Source: Rheinheimera soli
GTDB lineage: Bacteria; Pseudomonadota; Gammaproteobacteria; Enterobacterales; Alteromonadaceae
Length of the DNA: 64,000 nucleotides
Reading direction: 5' to 3'
Assembly: GCF_021290985.1 (NCBI RefSeq)
Contig: NZ_JAJOYU010000003.1
Span: 158,221 to 222,220, forward strand
Below, piece by piece: positions 19,426 to 27,884 of the stretch; within the stretch, counting starts at the first letter, position 1; each line of letters begins with the position of its first letter. The notes beneath the pieces were generated by a model, which was given only the letters and a program-made list of their open reading frames with translations, had not been told where the DNA came from and did no database searches. The position numbers and the translations under genes are program-made.

Positions 19426-20694
19426 TTATGCTTTTTGCAAATGCGGCATTAACCGCACTGTTTTAATCATATTATCCTGCACTTCGATAATCTCCATTGG
19501 GCACCCTGCCAGAGTCAAACCTAAACTGGCTTCAGGGATCTCTTCCAGATACTCAAGCACCAGACCATTTAATGTTTTAGGCCCATCCGTTGGGAAATTC
19601 AGTTGCATATCCCGGTTTAAATCCCGTAAGTTGATACCGCCGTCGACCAGGAAACTGCCATCAGGCTGAGGCTGAATTTCTTCGCTCTGGTGATCTGTGA
19701 TATCAGTCGTAAAATTACCTACCACTTCTTCCAGTATATCTTCTAAGGTAACCAGGCCTTGAATATCACCGTATTCGTCGACCACCAGGCCTATACGCTC
19801 TTTGGAACTTTGAAACTTATGCAGCTGGGTATTGAGTGGGGTGTTTTCCGGAATAAAATAAATTTCCCGTACTGAACGTAGTAAAGATGCTTTGTTCAGT
19901 TGTTCTTTTAAAGCCAGACGGGCCAGATCACGGCTGTGAATAAAACCTAATGCATCATCCACGCTGTCGCGGTACAACAAAATGCGGTTATGCTGACTGT
20001 TGGACAACTGACGTACTATGTCTTTCCACTCGTCGTTGATATCAATGCCCACCAACTCGTTGCGTGGGATCATAATATCTTCCACTGTGGCTTTTTCTAA
20101 ATCCAGCACGCCAACCAGCATACTTTGGTTGTGTTCCGGGATCAGAGCTCCAGCTTCATAGACGACAGTGCGTAATTCTTCGCTGCTTAAGCTGTTGCCA
20201 TGATGTTGCTCAGCACTGACGCCAAGCCAGCCTAACAGGGTGTTACAGATTTTATTCAGTAACCAGACCACAGGATAAAGCACTTTCATCAGGGGTTTAA
20301 GGACTACCGAACTTGGAAAAGCGACTTTTTCCGGGTGCAAAGCTGCCAGAGTTTTTGGTGTGACTTCACCAAAAATCAGGATGATTACTGTCAGAGCTAT
20401 AGTGGCTATTGCAATACCAAAATCACCATATAAACGTAAGCCAATAACCGTACCTATAGCTGATGCTGCGATATTGACGAGATTGTTACCGACCAGAATT
20501 AAACCAATCAGCCTGTCACGGCGTTCCAACATAGCGGTCACACGCATGGCAGCTTTATGCTGTTCATTGGCAAGATGTTTAAGCTTGTATGGGTTCACCG
20601 ACATCATGCCGGTTTCAGAAGCTGAGAAAAATGCGGAACATAAAACCAGCAATCCCAATACAATAAAGAGGGTGCTGGTTGAGATCTCGTCCAA
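19426..20694 (-). CDS. corB: CorB/CorC-HlyC-type membrane protein (CNNM transporter family)
   Basis: The 422-residue protein has a DUF21/CNNM membrane domain with several helices (residues 5-150; SASETGMMSVNPYKL and NNLVNIAASAIGTVI are typical), two CBS domains (IMIPRNELVGID and then GLVVDEYGDIQGLVTLEDILEEVVG), and a C-terminal CorC-HlyC domain beginning near DGSFLVDGGINLRDLN. Family members are linked to magnesium and cobalt efflux. Its position beside a CcsA-like gene and ffh equals the E. coli corB-ypjD-ffh locus. The start codon appears to be TTG at 20694. Confidence 0.9.
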   Translation of the reverse strand: MDEISTSTLFIVLGLLVLCSAFFSASETGMMSVNPYKLKHLANEQHKAAMRVTAMLERRDRLIGLILVGNNLVNIAASAIGTVIGLRLYGDFGIAIATIALTVIILIFGEVTPKTLAALHPEKVAFPSSVVLKPLMKVLYPVVWLLNKICNTLLGWLGVSAEQHHGNSLSSEELRTVVYEAGALIPEHNQSMLVGVLDLEKATVEDIMIPRNELVGIDINDEWKDIVRQLSNSQHNRILLYRDSVDDALGFIHSRDLARLALKEQLNKASLLRSVREIYFIPENTPLNTQLHKFQSSKERIGLVVDEYGDIQGLVTLEDILEEVVGNFTTDITDHQSEEIQPQPDGSFLVDGGINLRDLNRDMQLNFPTDGPKTLNGLVLEYLEEIPEASLGLTLAGCPMEIIEVQDNMIKTVRLMPHLQKA

Positions 20695-20786
20695 AAGTAG
20701 TTTACCTGTAGGGCTAATCGAAGCTATTTGATATTACGAACAGCCCTTCAAGTCAAGACTTAATGGGCTATAGCGGGAAAAAGCTG

Positions 20787-21596
20787 TTATCCGAGCCGGT
20801 CTAACATCACTTCACGGACAAAACGGCTGCCAAAATAAGCAAGTGTCAGCAAAATGCTGCCGGTAAAGGTTAAGGCTATCGCCAGACGACCACGCCAGCC
20901 TAACTGAGCATGACCCCATAACAGCAGTACAAAGATCAGAAAAGCGATGGAACTCAGTATATTTTTATGCAGGTTTTGCGCGGCCAGCCAGTTGTCAGTA
21001 AAAGCGGCACCACTGAATAAAGTTAACCCCAGCAACAAAGTACCAAGCAGCAACACTCTGAACTGCAGCCGCTCGACCTGGAGCAGCGGCGGCAAAAACT
21101 GATTGCCTAGCATAAAGTCTTTTTGCTTCAGTTTTTTACTGATGTAGTGCACTTGCAGCGAATGCAAAGTGGCCACTATTAATAAGGTGTAAGCAACGAA
21201 TGCAACTATGATGTGCATCAGCAAAATAGGACTATGCTCAAAGTGCTGCATTTGCACTTCAGCAGGCAACACCAAAACGGCCAGCTGAGTCAGAGCTGAA
21301 AAACCATAAACTATAGGTAGCAATAATACGGTTGGGGTGCGAAGTGCCGTAATAGTAATAGCAGTGCTGATCAACCAGCACACCAGCGAAATGACATTGA
21401 GCAGGCTGAAGTTCTGACCGGAGCCTGCAAAAATAGAATCAGCCAGAAACAGCATGTGGCACACAATAGCCAACAAGGCTGCACTGAACATTAATTTATA
21501 GTTAGGGCCTTGTGGATGCACCAGACGGGACAATACCATACCGGTTGCCAGCAAATAACCAACCAATGCCACACCGGGTAACAGCTCAACTAACAT
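20787..21596 (-). CDS. ypjD: CcsA/YpjD-type cytochrome c assembly-like membrane protein
   Basis: The 269-residue product is almost entirely hydrophobic, with about eight membrane segments, and belongs to the cytochrome c assembly (CcsA/CcmC-like) family. A histidine in FSLLNVISLV-adjacent loops and HIIVAFVAYTLLIVATLHSLQ carry candidate haem-facing residues. In E. coli the orthologue YpjD lies between corB and ffh, as here. The biochemical role is not settled. It is transcribed divergently from ffh with a 167-base gap that holds the ffh promoter. Confidence 0.85.
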   Translation of the reverse strand: MLVELLPGVALVGYLLATGMVLSRLVHPQGPNYKLMFSAALLAIVCHMLFLADSIFAGSGQNFSLLNVISLVCWLISTAITITALRTPTVLLLPIVYGFSALTQLAVLVLPAEVQMQHFEHSPILLMHIIVAFVAYTLLIVATLHSLQVHYISKKLKQKDFMLGNQFLPPLLQVERLQFRVLLLGTLLLGLTLFSGAAFTDNWLAAQNLHKNILSSIAFLIFVLLLWGHAQLGWRGRLAIALTFTGSILLTLAYFGSRFVREVMLDRLG

Positions 21597-21704
21597 AAAT
21601 CAGATCCTGTTGATTCGTGAAGATTTAACATTCTATTGCAAATTACTCGCATTTGACAGCTCAAGCTCACCTAATTGGCGTGACAGTTTCAGCTAAGATG
21701 GCGG

Positions 21705-21733
21705 CTGACTCCTTACTCGCTCTGGGGTATAAT
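21705..21733 (+). promoter_or_regulatory. Promoter of ffh
   Basis: A perfect -10 TATAAT (21728-21733) lies 17 bases after CTGACT (21705-21710). The predicted start would leave a leader of about 24 bases before the ffh ATG. Confidence 0.65.
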
Positions 21734-21763
21734 CCGGCCATATTGTATATCAGGTGCTAAGTT

Positions 21764-23131
21764 ATGTTTGAAAACCTGTCGGACCGCTTAACCAAAACGC
21801 TGAAGAACATCAGCGGTCGTGGTCGTTTAACTGAAGATAATATCAAAGAAACCTTACGTGAAGTACGGATGGCTTTATTAGAAGCTGACGTTGCTTTGCC
21901 TGTGGTGCGTGACTTTGTTAATCAGGTCAAAGAACGTTCTGTTGGCATTGAAGTCAGCAAAAGCCTGACACCTGGTCAGGAATTCCTGAAAATCGTCCGC
22001 AAAGCCTTAGAAGATGCGATGGGCGAAGCCAATGAAGAGCTGGCATTAAATGTTCAGCCGCCTGCAGTGGTATTAATGGCCGGTTTACAAGGTGCGGGTA
22101 AAACCACCTCTGTGGCTAAGCTTGCGAAGTTTTTAAAAGAGCGCAAAAAGAAAAAAGTATTAGTGGTCTCTGCTGACGTTTATCGTCCAGCCGCTATTAA
22201 ACAGTTAGAGACGCTGGCGAAAGAAGTCGGTGTTGAATTCTTCCCAAGCGATGTTAGTCAGAAGCCTATAGATATAGTCAACGCTGCCATAGCTCATGCC
22301 CGCTTACAAATTTTTGATGTGCTGTTAGTCGATACCGCCGGTCGTCTGCATGTTGATGAAGAAATGATGGGCGAAATTAAAGCTCTGCATGCAGCGGTTA
22401 ACCCTGTCGAAACTTTGTTTGTGGTCGATGCCATGACAGGTCAGGATGCGGCCAATACGGCTAAAGCGTTTAACGAAGCTTTACCTTTGACCGGTGTGAT
22501 CCTGACCAAAGCTGATGGTGATGCCCGTGGTGGTGCTGCTTTATCTATTCGTCATATCACTGGCAAGCCGATAAAGTTTATCGGTATGGGCGAAAAAATT
22601 GACGCCTTAGAGCCATTCCATCCGGATCGTATTGCCTCCCGTATTCTGGGCATGGGCGATATGATGAGCTTGATTGAGCAAATCGAGCAAAAGGTTGATA
22701 AAGAGCAAGCCGCTAAAGTCGCTGCCAAAGTAATGAAAGGGCAGGGCTTTAGTTTAGAAGACTTCCGTGACCAGTTAGTGCAGATGCGCAGCATGGGCGG
22801 CATGATGTCGATGCTGGATAAATTACCTGGCATGAAAAACTTACCTGCTGGTGCTATGGATCAGATGGGTAATAAGCAGTTCAATAAAATGGAAGCCATT
22901 ATTAATTCCATGACGAAAAAAGAGCGCTTGTTTCCTGATTTGATCAAAGGCTCTCGCAAAAAACGTATCGCAGCAGGTTCAGGCACCCAAGTGCAGGATG
23001 TGAACCAAATGCTGAAGCAATTTACCCAAATGCAGAAAATGATGAAGCAGATGTCGGGTAAAGGCGGCTTAATGAAGATGATGCGTGGCATGGGCGGTAA
23101 GTTACCACCTGGCCTGTTACCTCCACGTTAA
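21764..23131 (+). CDS. ffh: Signal recognition particle GTPase Ffh
   Basis: Ffh binds 4.5S RNA and signal sequences of nascent inner-membrane proteins and delivers ribosomes to FtsY. The 455-residue protein shows the N domain, the G domain with GLQGAGKTT at 107-115 and [13 protein letters not shown] near 190, and [13 protein letters not shown] near 245. The C-terminal M domain is methionine rich from about residue 300 ([35 protein letters not shown]). Upstream is a perfect -10 box; downstream lies the separate promoter of rpsP. Confidence 0.98.
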   Translation: MFENLSDRLTKTLKNISGRGRLTEDNIKETLREVRMALLEADVALPVVRDFVNQVKERSVGIEVSKSLTPGQEFLKIVRKALEDAMGEANEELALNVQPPAVVLMAGLQGAGKTTSVAKLAKFLKERKKKKVLVVSADVYRPAAIKQLETLAKEVGVEFFPSDVSQKPIDIVNAAIAHARLQIFDVLLVDTAGRLHVDEEMMGEIKALHAAVNPVETLFVVDAMTGQDAANTAKAFNEALPLTGVILTKADGDARGGAALSIRHITGKPIKFIGMGEKIDALEPFHPDRIASRILGMGDMMSLIEQIEQKVDKEQAAKVAAKVMKGQGFSLEDFRDQLVQMRSMGGMMSMLDKLPGMKNLPAGAMDQMGNKQFNKMEAIINSMTKKERLFPDLIKGSRKKRIAAGSGTQVQDVNQMLKQFTQMQKMMKQMSGKGGLMKMMRGMGGKLPPGLLPPR

Positions 23132-23200
23132 GTCCAATTCCAGCCTGCCGTCAGTGGGTTTTGGTAAAAGCTGAAATATGCGGCCAAAGCCCGAAAAACC

Positions 23201-23228
23201 TTGCAATGCAGGCAAAAATCCGTACAAT
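23201..23228 (+). promoter_or_regulatory. Promoter of the rpsP-rimM-trmD-rplS operon
   Basis: TTGCAA (23201-23206) and TACAAT (23223-23228) are 16 bases apart in the 167-base gap between ffh and rpsP. The start would fall near 23235. Confidence 0.65.
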
Positions 23229-23235
23229 TCACCGA

Positions 23236-23270
23236 CCCCACGGTCTGACCGCGGGGTTTGTTATTTTTTT
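23236..23270 (+). terminator. Hairpin with T-run in the ffh-rpsP gap (ffh terminator or rpsP leader element)
   Basis: CCCC-A-CGGT (23236-23244) pairs with ACCG-C-GGGG (23248-23256) across a CTG loop, with one A/C mismatch. TTTGTTATTTTTTT follows. It can end the ffh transcript, and it also lies at the very 5' end predicted for the rpsP mRNA. Confidence 0.65.
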
Positions 23271-23298
23271 AAATCCTGAACGATTATTAGAGGACGGT

Positions 23299-23550
23299 AT
23301 GGTAACTATTCGTTTACAACGTGGTGGCGCGAAAAAGCGTCCATTTTACCAAGTTGTGGTAGCGGACAGCCGTTTTGCCCGTGATGGCCGCTTCATTGAG
23401 CGCGTGGGTTTTTTCAACCCAATCGCTAGCGGTACTGAAGAGCAAACGCGTATTGACTTAGAGCGTATCAACCACTGGGTATCGCAAGGCGCTTCTTTAA
23501 GCGACCGCGTTGCTTCATTGGTGAAAGCTGCTAAGAAAACTGCTGCTTAA
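23299..23550 (+). CDS. rpsP: Ribosomal protein S16
   Basis: The 83-residue small-subunit protein matches S16 throughout: [24 protein letters not shown] at the start (read as two adjoining conserved blocks), then [12 protein letters not shown] and [23 protein letters not shown]. The ATG at 23299 is chosen because TTAGAGGA lies 4-5 bases upstream and gives the usual length; a longer open frame back to 23161 runs through the promoter and hairpin. It is first in an operon with rimM, trmD and rplS, which ties ribosome assembly to tRNA modification. Confidence 0.97.
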   Translation: MVTIRLQRGGAKKRPFYQVVVADSRFARDGRFIERVGFFNPIASGTEEQTRIDLERINHWVSQGASLSDRVASLVKAAKKTAA

Positions 23551-23582
23551 TAGCTAAAATAAATAAAGGTCGGAGTTTCACC

Positions 23583-24110
23583 TTGAACGGTAAAGATTTA
23601 GTTGTCTTAGGTAAGTTTGGTGCTGTTTACGGCATCAACGGGTGGCTAAAAGTAAACTCCTATACCGATATCCCGGAAGGGATTTTTGATTACACACCCT
23701 GGCAAATTCAAGTGCAGGGTAACTGGCGTCAAATGCAAATCTCCGGTAAAAAACGACATGGCAACGGCCTTATCGTAAAACTGGCAGACGTGGCTGACCG
23801 CGACCAGGCTCAACTCTACGTAAATGCGGATATCGCAGTAGAGCGTTCTGCATTACCTCAGCTTGCTGAAGGTGATTTCTATTGGCGTGACCTGATGGGC
23901 ATGTCTGTAGTGAACGAGGCTGGTTATCACTTAGGTGAAGTGGTCGACATGATGGAAACTGGCTCAAACGACGTTCTCGTTGTGAAAGCCAATAAATCCG
24001 ATGCATTTGGCAAGACGGAGCGTTTACTCCCTTTCTTGACTGACTCTGTCATTAAGGAAGTGAATAACGCTGAAAGACGTATCTTAGTAGACTGGGATCC
24101 GGACTTTTAA
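23583..24110 (+). CDS. rimM: 16S rRNA processing factor RimM
   Basis: RimM assists maturation of the 30S head and binds S19. The 175 residues show the N-terminal RimM domain ([23 protein letters not shown]) and a C-terminal PRC-barrel ([33 protein letters not shown], in consecutive conserved blocks, ending [13 protein letters not shown]). The start is TTG at 23583 with GGAG about 9 bases upstream. The TAA stop shares its last base with the ATG of trmD. Confidence 0.96.
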   Translation: MNGKDLVVLGKFGAVYGINGWLKVNSYTDIPEGIFDYTPWQIQVQGNWRQMQISGKKRHGNGLIVKLADVADRDQAQLYVNADIAVERSALPQLAEGDFYWRDLMGMSVVNEAGYHLGEVVDMMETGSNDVLVVKANKSDAFGKTERLLPFLTDSVIKEVNNAERRILVDWDPDF

Positions 24111-24886
24111 TGTCGCAGCAAGCTGGTTTGTGGGTTGGAGTTATTACTCTGTTCCCGCAGATGTTTGATGCTATTACAAAGTTTGGTGTAACAAGCCGTG
24201 CTGTAAAGCAAGGATTGTTACAGGTGGAGTGTTGGAATCCGCGGGATTATACTTCGGATAAACACAATACTGTCGATGATCGCCCCTTTGGTGGTGGTCC
24301 CGGAATGCTGATGATGGTGCAGCCGCTGACCGACGCTATTCGCGCCGCCAAGCAAGCTGCCGGAGGGAATGTACATACGGTGTATTTGTCGCCGCAAGGC
24401 CGCAAATTAGACCAAAAAGGTGTACAGGAACTTTCACGTTACCCGAAACTGCTGTTAGTGGCAGGCCGTTACGAAGGCATTGATGAACGCGTAATTGAAA
24501 CCGAAATTGACGAAGAATGGTCAATTGGGGATTACGTGCTGAGTGGAGGCGAGTTGCCTGCGATGACGCTGATTGATGCGGTATCGCGACTGGTACCAGG
24601 CGTACTGGGGCACGAAGAGTCGGCAGAACAGGATTCGTTTGCAACTGGTTTGTTAGACTGCCCACACTACACCAGACCTGCGGTGTTAGCAGACAAAGAG
24701 GTTCCACCGGTGTTGCTGAGTGGACACCATGAAAATATACGACGCTGGCGTCTGAAACAGGCTCTTGGTAGAACCTGGTTAAGACGGCCGGATATGTTAA
24801 ATACCCTGGCTCTGACTAAGGAGCAACGCAAATTACTGGATGAATTCCAATTGGAACACCAGGCGTTGCAGCAACACGATAGTTAA
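24110..24886 (+). CDS. trmD: tRNA (guanine-N1)-methyltransferase TrmD
   Basis: TrmD methylates G37 next to the anticodon of several tRNAs and prevents +1 frameshifting. The 258-residue protein is a SPOUT methyltransferase with the trefoil-knot segments [25 protein letters not shown] and [18 protein letters not shown]. The N-terminus [14 protein letters not shown] and the aspartate-rich [14 protein letters not shown] are also diagnostic. It overlaps rimM by one base and precedes rplS by 22 bases. Confidence 0.97.
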   Translation: MSQQAGLWVGVITLFPQMFDAITKFGVTSRAVKQGLLQVECWNPRDYTSDKHNTVDDRPFGGGPGMLMMVQPLTDAIRAAKQAAGGNVHTVYLSPQGRKLDQKGVQELSRYPKLLLVAGRYEGIDERVIETEIDEEWSIGDYVLSGGELPAMTLIDAVSRLVPGVLGHEESAEQDSFATGLLDCPHYTRPAVLADKEVPPVLLSGHHENIRRWRLKQALGRTWLRRPDMLNTLALTKEQRKLLDEFQLEHQALQQHDS

Positions 24887-24908
24887 TTCCAGGTAAAGTG
24901 AGATTGTT

Positions 24909-25268
24909 ATGAGCAAAGTTAGCCAAAACATTATCAAGCAACTTGAAGACGAACAGTTAAAAACTGACGTGCCAGCATTTGGCCCAGGTGACACTGTAGT
25001 TGTTCAGGTTAAAGTGAAAGAAGGTGACAAAACCCGTCTGCAGGCTTACGAAGGCGTAGTTATCGCCAAACGTAACCGTGGTCTGCATTCAGCTTTCACA
25101 GTTCGTAAAATTTCCAACGGCGAAGGTGTTGAGCGTGTATTCCAGACGCACAGCCCTATGATTGACAGCATTACGCTGAAACGCCGTGGCGCAGTCCGCC
25201 GTGCCAAGCTTTACTACTTACGCGATCGTTCAGGTAAATCAGCGCGTATCCGCGAAAAGCTTAACTAA
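24909..25268 (+). CDS. rplS: Ribosomal protein L19
   Basis: The 119-residue large-subunit protein sits at the 30S-50S interface. [43 protein letters not shown] and [19 protein letters not shown] are the conserved L19 blocks. It is last in the rpsP operon and ends in a strong intrinsic terminator. Confidence 0.98.
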   Translation: MSKVSQNIIKQLEDEQLKTDVPAFGPGDTVVVQVKVKEGDKTRLQAYEGVVIAKRNRGLHSAFTVRKISNGEGVERVFQTHSPMIDSITLKRRGAVRRAKLYYLRDRSGKSARIREKLN

Positions 25269-25276
25269 GCGACTGG

Positions 25277-25305
25277 AAAGGCTGACCTTGTGTCAGCCTT
25301 TTTTT
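25277..25305 (+). terminator. Terminator of the rpsP operon
   Basis: AAAGGCTGAC (25277-25286) pairs with GTCAGCCTTT (25292-25301) around CTTGT and runs into TTTT. Confidence 0.92.
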
Positions 25306-25327
25306 ATGTCCATGGAAGGACGGTATG

Positions 25328-25476
25328 TCGCAGCCATCCCTGGCGCTCACCCTTTGGGCCAATGCTTCGCATTGTTAAAAATTGATCCTGACTATTTTTT
25401 ATTCGCAGCCATCCTTGGCGCTCACCCTTTGGGTCAATGCTTTGCATTGTTAAAAATTGATCCTGACAATTTTTTG
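25328..25476 (+). repeat. Tandem duplication, two copies of a 75-base unit
   Basis: The unit starting TCGCAGCCATCC occurs at 25328 and again at 25403, with about four or five differences between copies. Each contains GGCGCTCACCCTTTGGG and TTGTTAAAAATTGATCCTGAC. The period is a multiple of three and the frame of the downstream gene stays open through both, but no ribosome site supports translation here. It lies between the rplS terminator and the DnaJ-related gene. Confidence 0.85.
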
Positions 25477-25491
25477 GTCTGTAATGTGACT

Positions 25492-26094
25492 ATGCACACC
25501 GAACTGCAAGCCGATTTAGTTGCCGCACTCGAAGCTTTCCTGTTATCCAGACAAGGAGAGATCAGCGAGCAGGAATTGCTGCATCAATTAAAAGCCTTTT
25601 TCCCCGAACCTCGTAGCCTCGCTGTCGATTCCTTGTTATTCCAGCAACACTTTATTCTTTATCATCATTTGTTTGTATTGCAGGCGCAGTGGCAGCAGGA
25701 GCAAGTGGCTTTATTACATATTGGTTACGCCAAAGTGATGGTCTACACGGTCAGTGCTCTGCCCGACAATGCCGTGGCTTTATGGCAGGAGCAACAGGAC
25801 AAAGCGGCTTATTATCTGGATTGGCAAAATATGCGGGCTATGACGGATGATAAACTGCAGACGGTATTGGATGAATTCTGGAAAAAGCTGGCGTTGTACC
25901 AGCAGAATAAAACGCTCGATACCACAGTGTTGCAGCAAAAATGGCAGTTGCTTCAGCCTTATTCAGTGGCTCAATTGAAAAAAAACTACCGGCAACAGGC
26001 ACTGCGTTTGCACCCGGATAAAGGCGGCGATGCTGCGGCTTTTCAACTGTTGCAGCAGGAGTACCAATGGTTACTTGCTGAGCTTTCTCTGTAA
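25492..26094 (+). CDS. DnaJ-related protein with C-terminal J domain
   Basis: From the ATG at 25492 this is a 200-residue protein. The C-terminal 60 residues are a J domain with YRQQALRLHPDKGGD; the HPD motif is needed to stimulate the ATPase of DnaK. The N-terminal part (ELLHQLKAFFPEP, then FILYHHLFVLQAQW) resembles the DNAJ-related N-terminal domain. The start is uncertain: no clear ribosome site is visible, GTG at 25486 is equally possible, and the open frame extends back through the 75-base repeats and the rplS terminator, which I consider non-coding. The partner chaperone and substrates are unknown. Confidence 0.8.
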   Translation: MHTELQADLVAALEAFLLSRQGEISEQELLHQLKAFFPEPRSLAVDSLLFQQHFILYHHLFVLQAQWQQEQVALLHIGYAKVMVYTVSALPDNAVALWQEQQDKAAYYLDWQNMRAMTDDKLQTVLDEFWKKLALYQQNKTLDTTVLQQKWQLLQPYSVAQLKKNYRQQALRLHPDKGGDAAAFQLLQQEYQWLLAELSL

Positions 26095-26209
26095 AGACAG
26101 CGCTAACTTAGCTTTTATCAATCACTTAGCAATATCCTCTTCTATCCATACCTCACAAAGCCCACTACAATAGCTTTATATTGTGTTGCAACGCGACAAG
26201 GACCCTAAC

Positions 26210-27436
26210 GTGGATTCCGCCAGTTTTATCGAAAAACGCCGCTTTATCGTCAAGCTTGGCAAAATGCTGCATAAGTTTGGTACCCCTGCTTATCGTTTGG
26301 AAGCGCACTTACAGGAAGTGGCACAGTTGCTGAAAATTGGCGGCTCTTTTGCTATTACGCCTACAGTGCTGACTTTTGTGCTGTGGATCCCTGGTGATGA
26401 GAATGAATACACCCACATCTCCCGGGTGACTCCAGGCGAACTGGATTTAGGTGCCTTGTCTTATACGGATGAACTGGTGGATGCACTCGCCAGCAGTAAA
26501 CTCACCTTACAGGATGTAAATCTGCGGTTGGATCAAATAGCTGCAGCGCCAAATCCTTATTCCCGCTGGGCCACTTTTGCTGCTTTTGGTGCTGCAGGTG
26601 GTGCTTTTGCTATGCTAATGCGCGCCAGCTGGCATGATGTGTTCTGGGCCACAGTGCTGAGTCTTATTGTATATTTGTTTGTGCTCTGGTCGATGAAGTC
26701 ACGCCGTGTTGCCCATATGCTGGAACCACTGGTGGCGCTAATTTCAGCCTTGTTGGCTACTGCTGTTGCAGTCTATATTGACCCGATGATCAATGTACCC
26801 CTGGTGGTATTGTCTTCCATTATTGTATTTATTCCAGGTCTGGCTTTAACCCTGGGATTAGCAGAGCTGGCGGCCCGTCATCTGGTATCAGGTACAGCCA
26901 GGGTGATGGATGCAGTCATGCTGCTGTTTAAGCTGTATTTTGGTGCCTTTTTAGGGGTCGCTTTAGGTCAGGTGTTATTTGGCCAGATCCCTCCGCAAAT
27001 CGCGCCTTCAGTGCCAGAATGGACCAGTTGGCTGGCCGTCTCGATTTTATGTGGCAGCTTAGTGGTGGTATTTAAAGCCAGGCTGAAACATGCACTTTGG
27101 GGGATAGCTTCAGGTTTTATTGCCTATGCTGCCAGCTTAATAGGAGCCTATTATCTGGGATTGGCATTAGGAGCTTTTGTTGGTGCTTTCGCTGTTGGTT
27201 TATACGGTAATTTGTTTAACCGACTGATGAATGCCCCTGCCAGTATTGTTTCTTTGCAGGGCATGATAGTACTAGTGCCTGGCAGTAAAACCTATATGGG
27301 TTTAAATGCTTTTGTTTCAGGGCAACAAATGGTGTCAACTGAGCAACTAGGCCAGCAAACCTTTCTGATTTTTATGTCGCTGGTGGCAGGATTTATTTTT
27401 GCCAATGTGGCGTTGCCGCCGAGAAAGGCGTTGTAG
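26210..27436 (+). CDS. Threonine/serine exporter family (ThrE-type) membrane protein
   Basis: The 408-residue protein has a soluble N-terminal region (about residues 1-110, with KLGKMLHKFGTPAYRLE) and about ten hydrophobic segments, matching fused ThrE-family proteins (ThrE plus ThrE_2 halves) that export threonine and serine in Corynebacterium. The N-terminal block resembles the proposed hydrolase-like part of the family. The GTG start at 26210 is chosen because AAGGA lies 7 bases upstream; an earlier GTG at 26183 lacks one. Substrate here is inferred from family only. It is followed by a long repeat-rich spacer. Confidence 0.82.
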   Translation: MDSASFIEKRRFIVKLGKMLHKFGTPAYRLEAHLQEVAQLLKIGGSFAITPTVLTFVLWIPGDENEYTHISRVTPGELDLGALSYTDELVDALASSKLTLQDVNLRLDQIAAAPNPYSRWATFAAFGAAGGAFAMLMRASWHDVFWATVLSLIVYLFVLWSMKSRRVAHMLEPLVALISALLATAVAVYIDPMINVPLVVLSSIIVFIPGLALTLGLAELAARHLVSGTARVMDAVMLLFKLYFGAFLGVALGQVLFGQIPPQIAPSVPEWTSWLAVSILCGSLVVVFKARLKHALWGIASGFIAYAASLIGAYYLGLALGAFVGAFAVGLYGNLFNRLMNAPASIVSLQGMIVLVPGSKTYMGLNAFVSGQQMVSTEQLGQQTFLIFMSLVAGFIFANVALPPRKAL

Positions 27437-27451
27437 AAAATTCGATTTTCG

Positions 27452-27637
27452 TTATACCCAAAGTAATTGATGTTGCAGCGCGACGACAAGCGTTGGAGAC
27501 CCCGGGAGCATAGTAGTCCTATGTTTCTATGGATTGAGGCGTATGCTCGCCAGAGACCAAAGTTAATACCTTTAAATAAATTGCTGGGGCGAGGAGCGCA
27601 GTCAACAAAGCTGCGGCTTCAAGTACGAAGGGTATAA
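27452..27637 (+). repeat. 186-bp intergenic element with TTATACCC/GGGTATAA ends (longest copy)
   Basis: The ends are perfect 8-base inverted repeats, TTATACCC (27452-27459) and GGGTATAA (27630-27637). Shared blocks with the copy at 54151-54278 (opposite strand) include AAGTAATTG near the left end, GGAGCATAG, GAGCGCAG or close variants, AACAAAGC and CTTCAAG near the right end. About 55 bases in the middle are not found in the other copy. No open frame codes for a transposase. Confidence 0.65.
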
Positions 27638-27638
27638 A

Positions 27639-27801
27639 AAAATCGTCGGGAAACGATTTTCACTCACATCGTCCATGATGCTCGCCTTCGGCAGCTGAAG
27701 CTGTGAAAAACGGCTATCCTGCCGTTTTTCACATTGGAGCGAAGCGACGATGGCCTGTCAGGGCGAAACCGGTAAAAGCATTGCCAACAGTTTGGCAATG
27801 C
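27639..27801. repeat. Cluster of three perfect hairpins in a gene-free spacer
   Basis: AAAATCGT/ACGATTTT (27639-27646 with 27653-27660), TGTGAAAAACGGC/GCCGTTTTTCACA (27702-27714 with 27721-27733) and GCATTGCCAA/TTGGCAATGC (27778-27787 with 27792-27801) are all perfect. CATCGTC at 27668-27674 can also pair with GACGATG near 27745. The middle one carries T-runs inside its arm rather than after it. Confidence 0.7.
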
Positions 27802-27860
27802 CCGGATGAGCGCCAGCGGCTCTGCCGGCTGGCCGGAACATTTTGCAGGACAGCAAATGT

Positions 27861-27884
27861 AAAAAAGCTGCGATTAACGCAGCT
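27861..27884 (-). terminator. Terminator of the HTH-REC gene, overlapping its stop codon
   Basis: On the minus strand AGCTGCG (27884-27878) pairs with CGCAGCT (27872-27866) around TTAAT, then TTTTTT. The loop contains the TAA stop codon of the gene (27876-27874). Confidence 0.8.

Noticed and set aside
23161..23298. Extended N-terminus of S16
   Set aside because: It covers the rpsP promoter and hairpin and doubles the first half of a protein of fixed length.
25328..25476. CRISPR array
   Set aside because: Only two adjacent units without spacers, 75 bases long; no cas genes in the window.
25186..25491. Longer N-terminus for the DnaJ-related protein, starting inside rplS
   Set aside because: It would read through the rplS terminator and the 75-base repeats and has no ribosome site.
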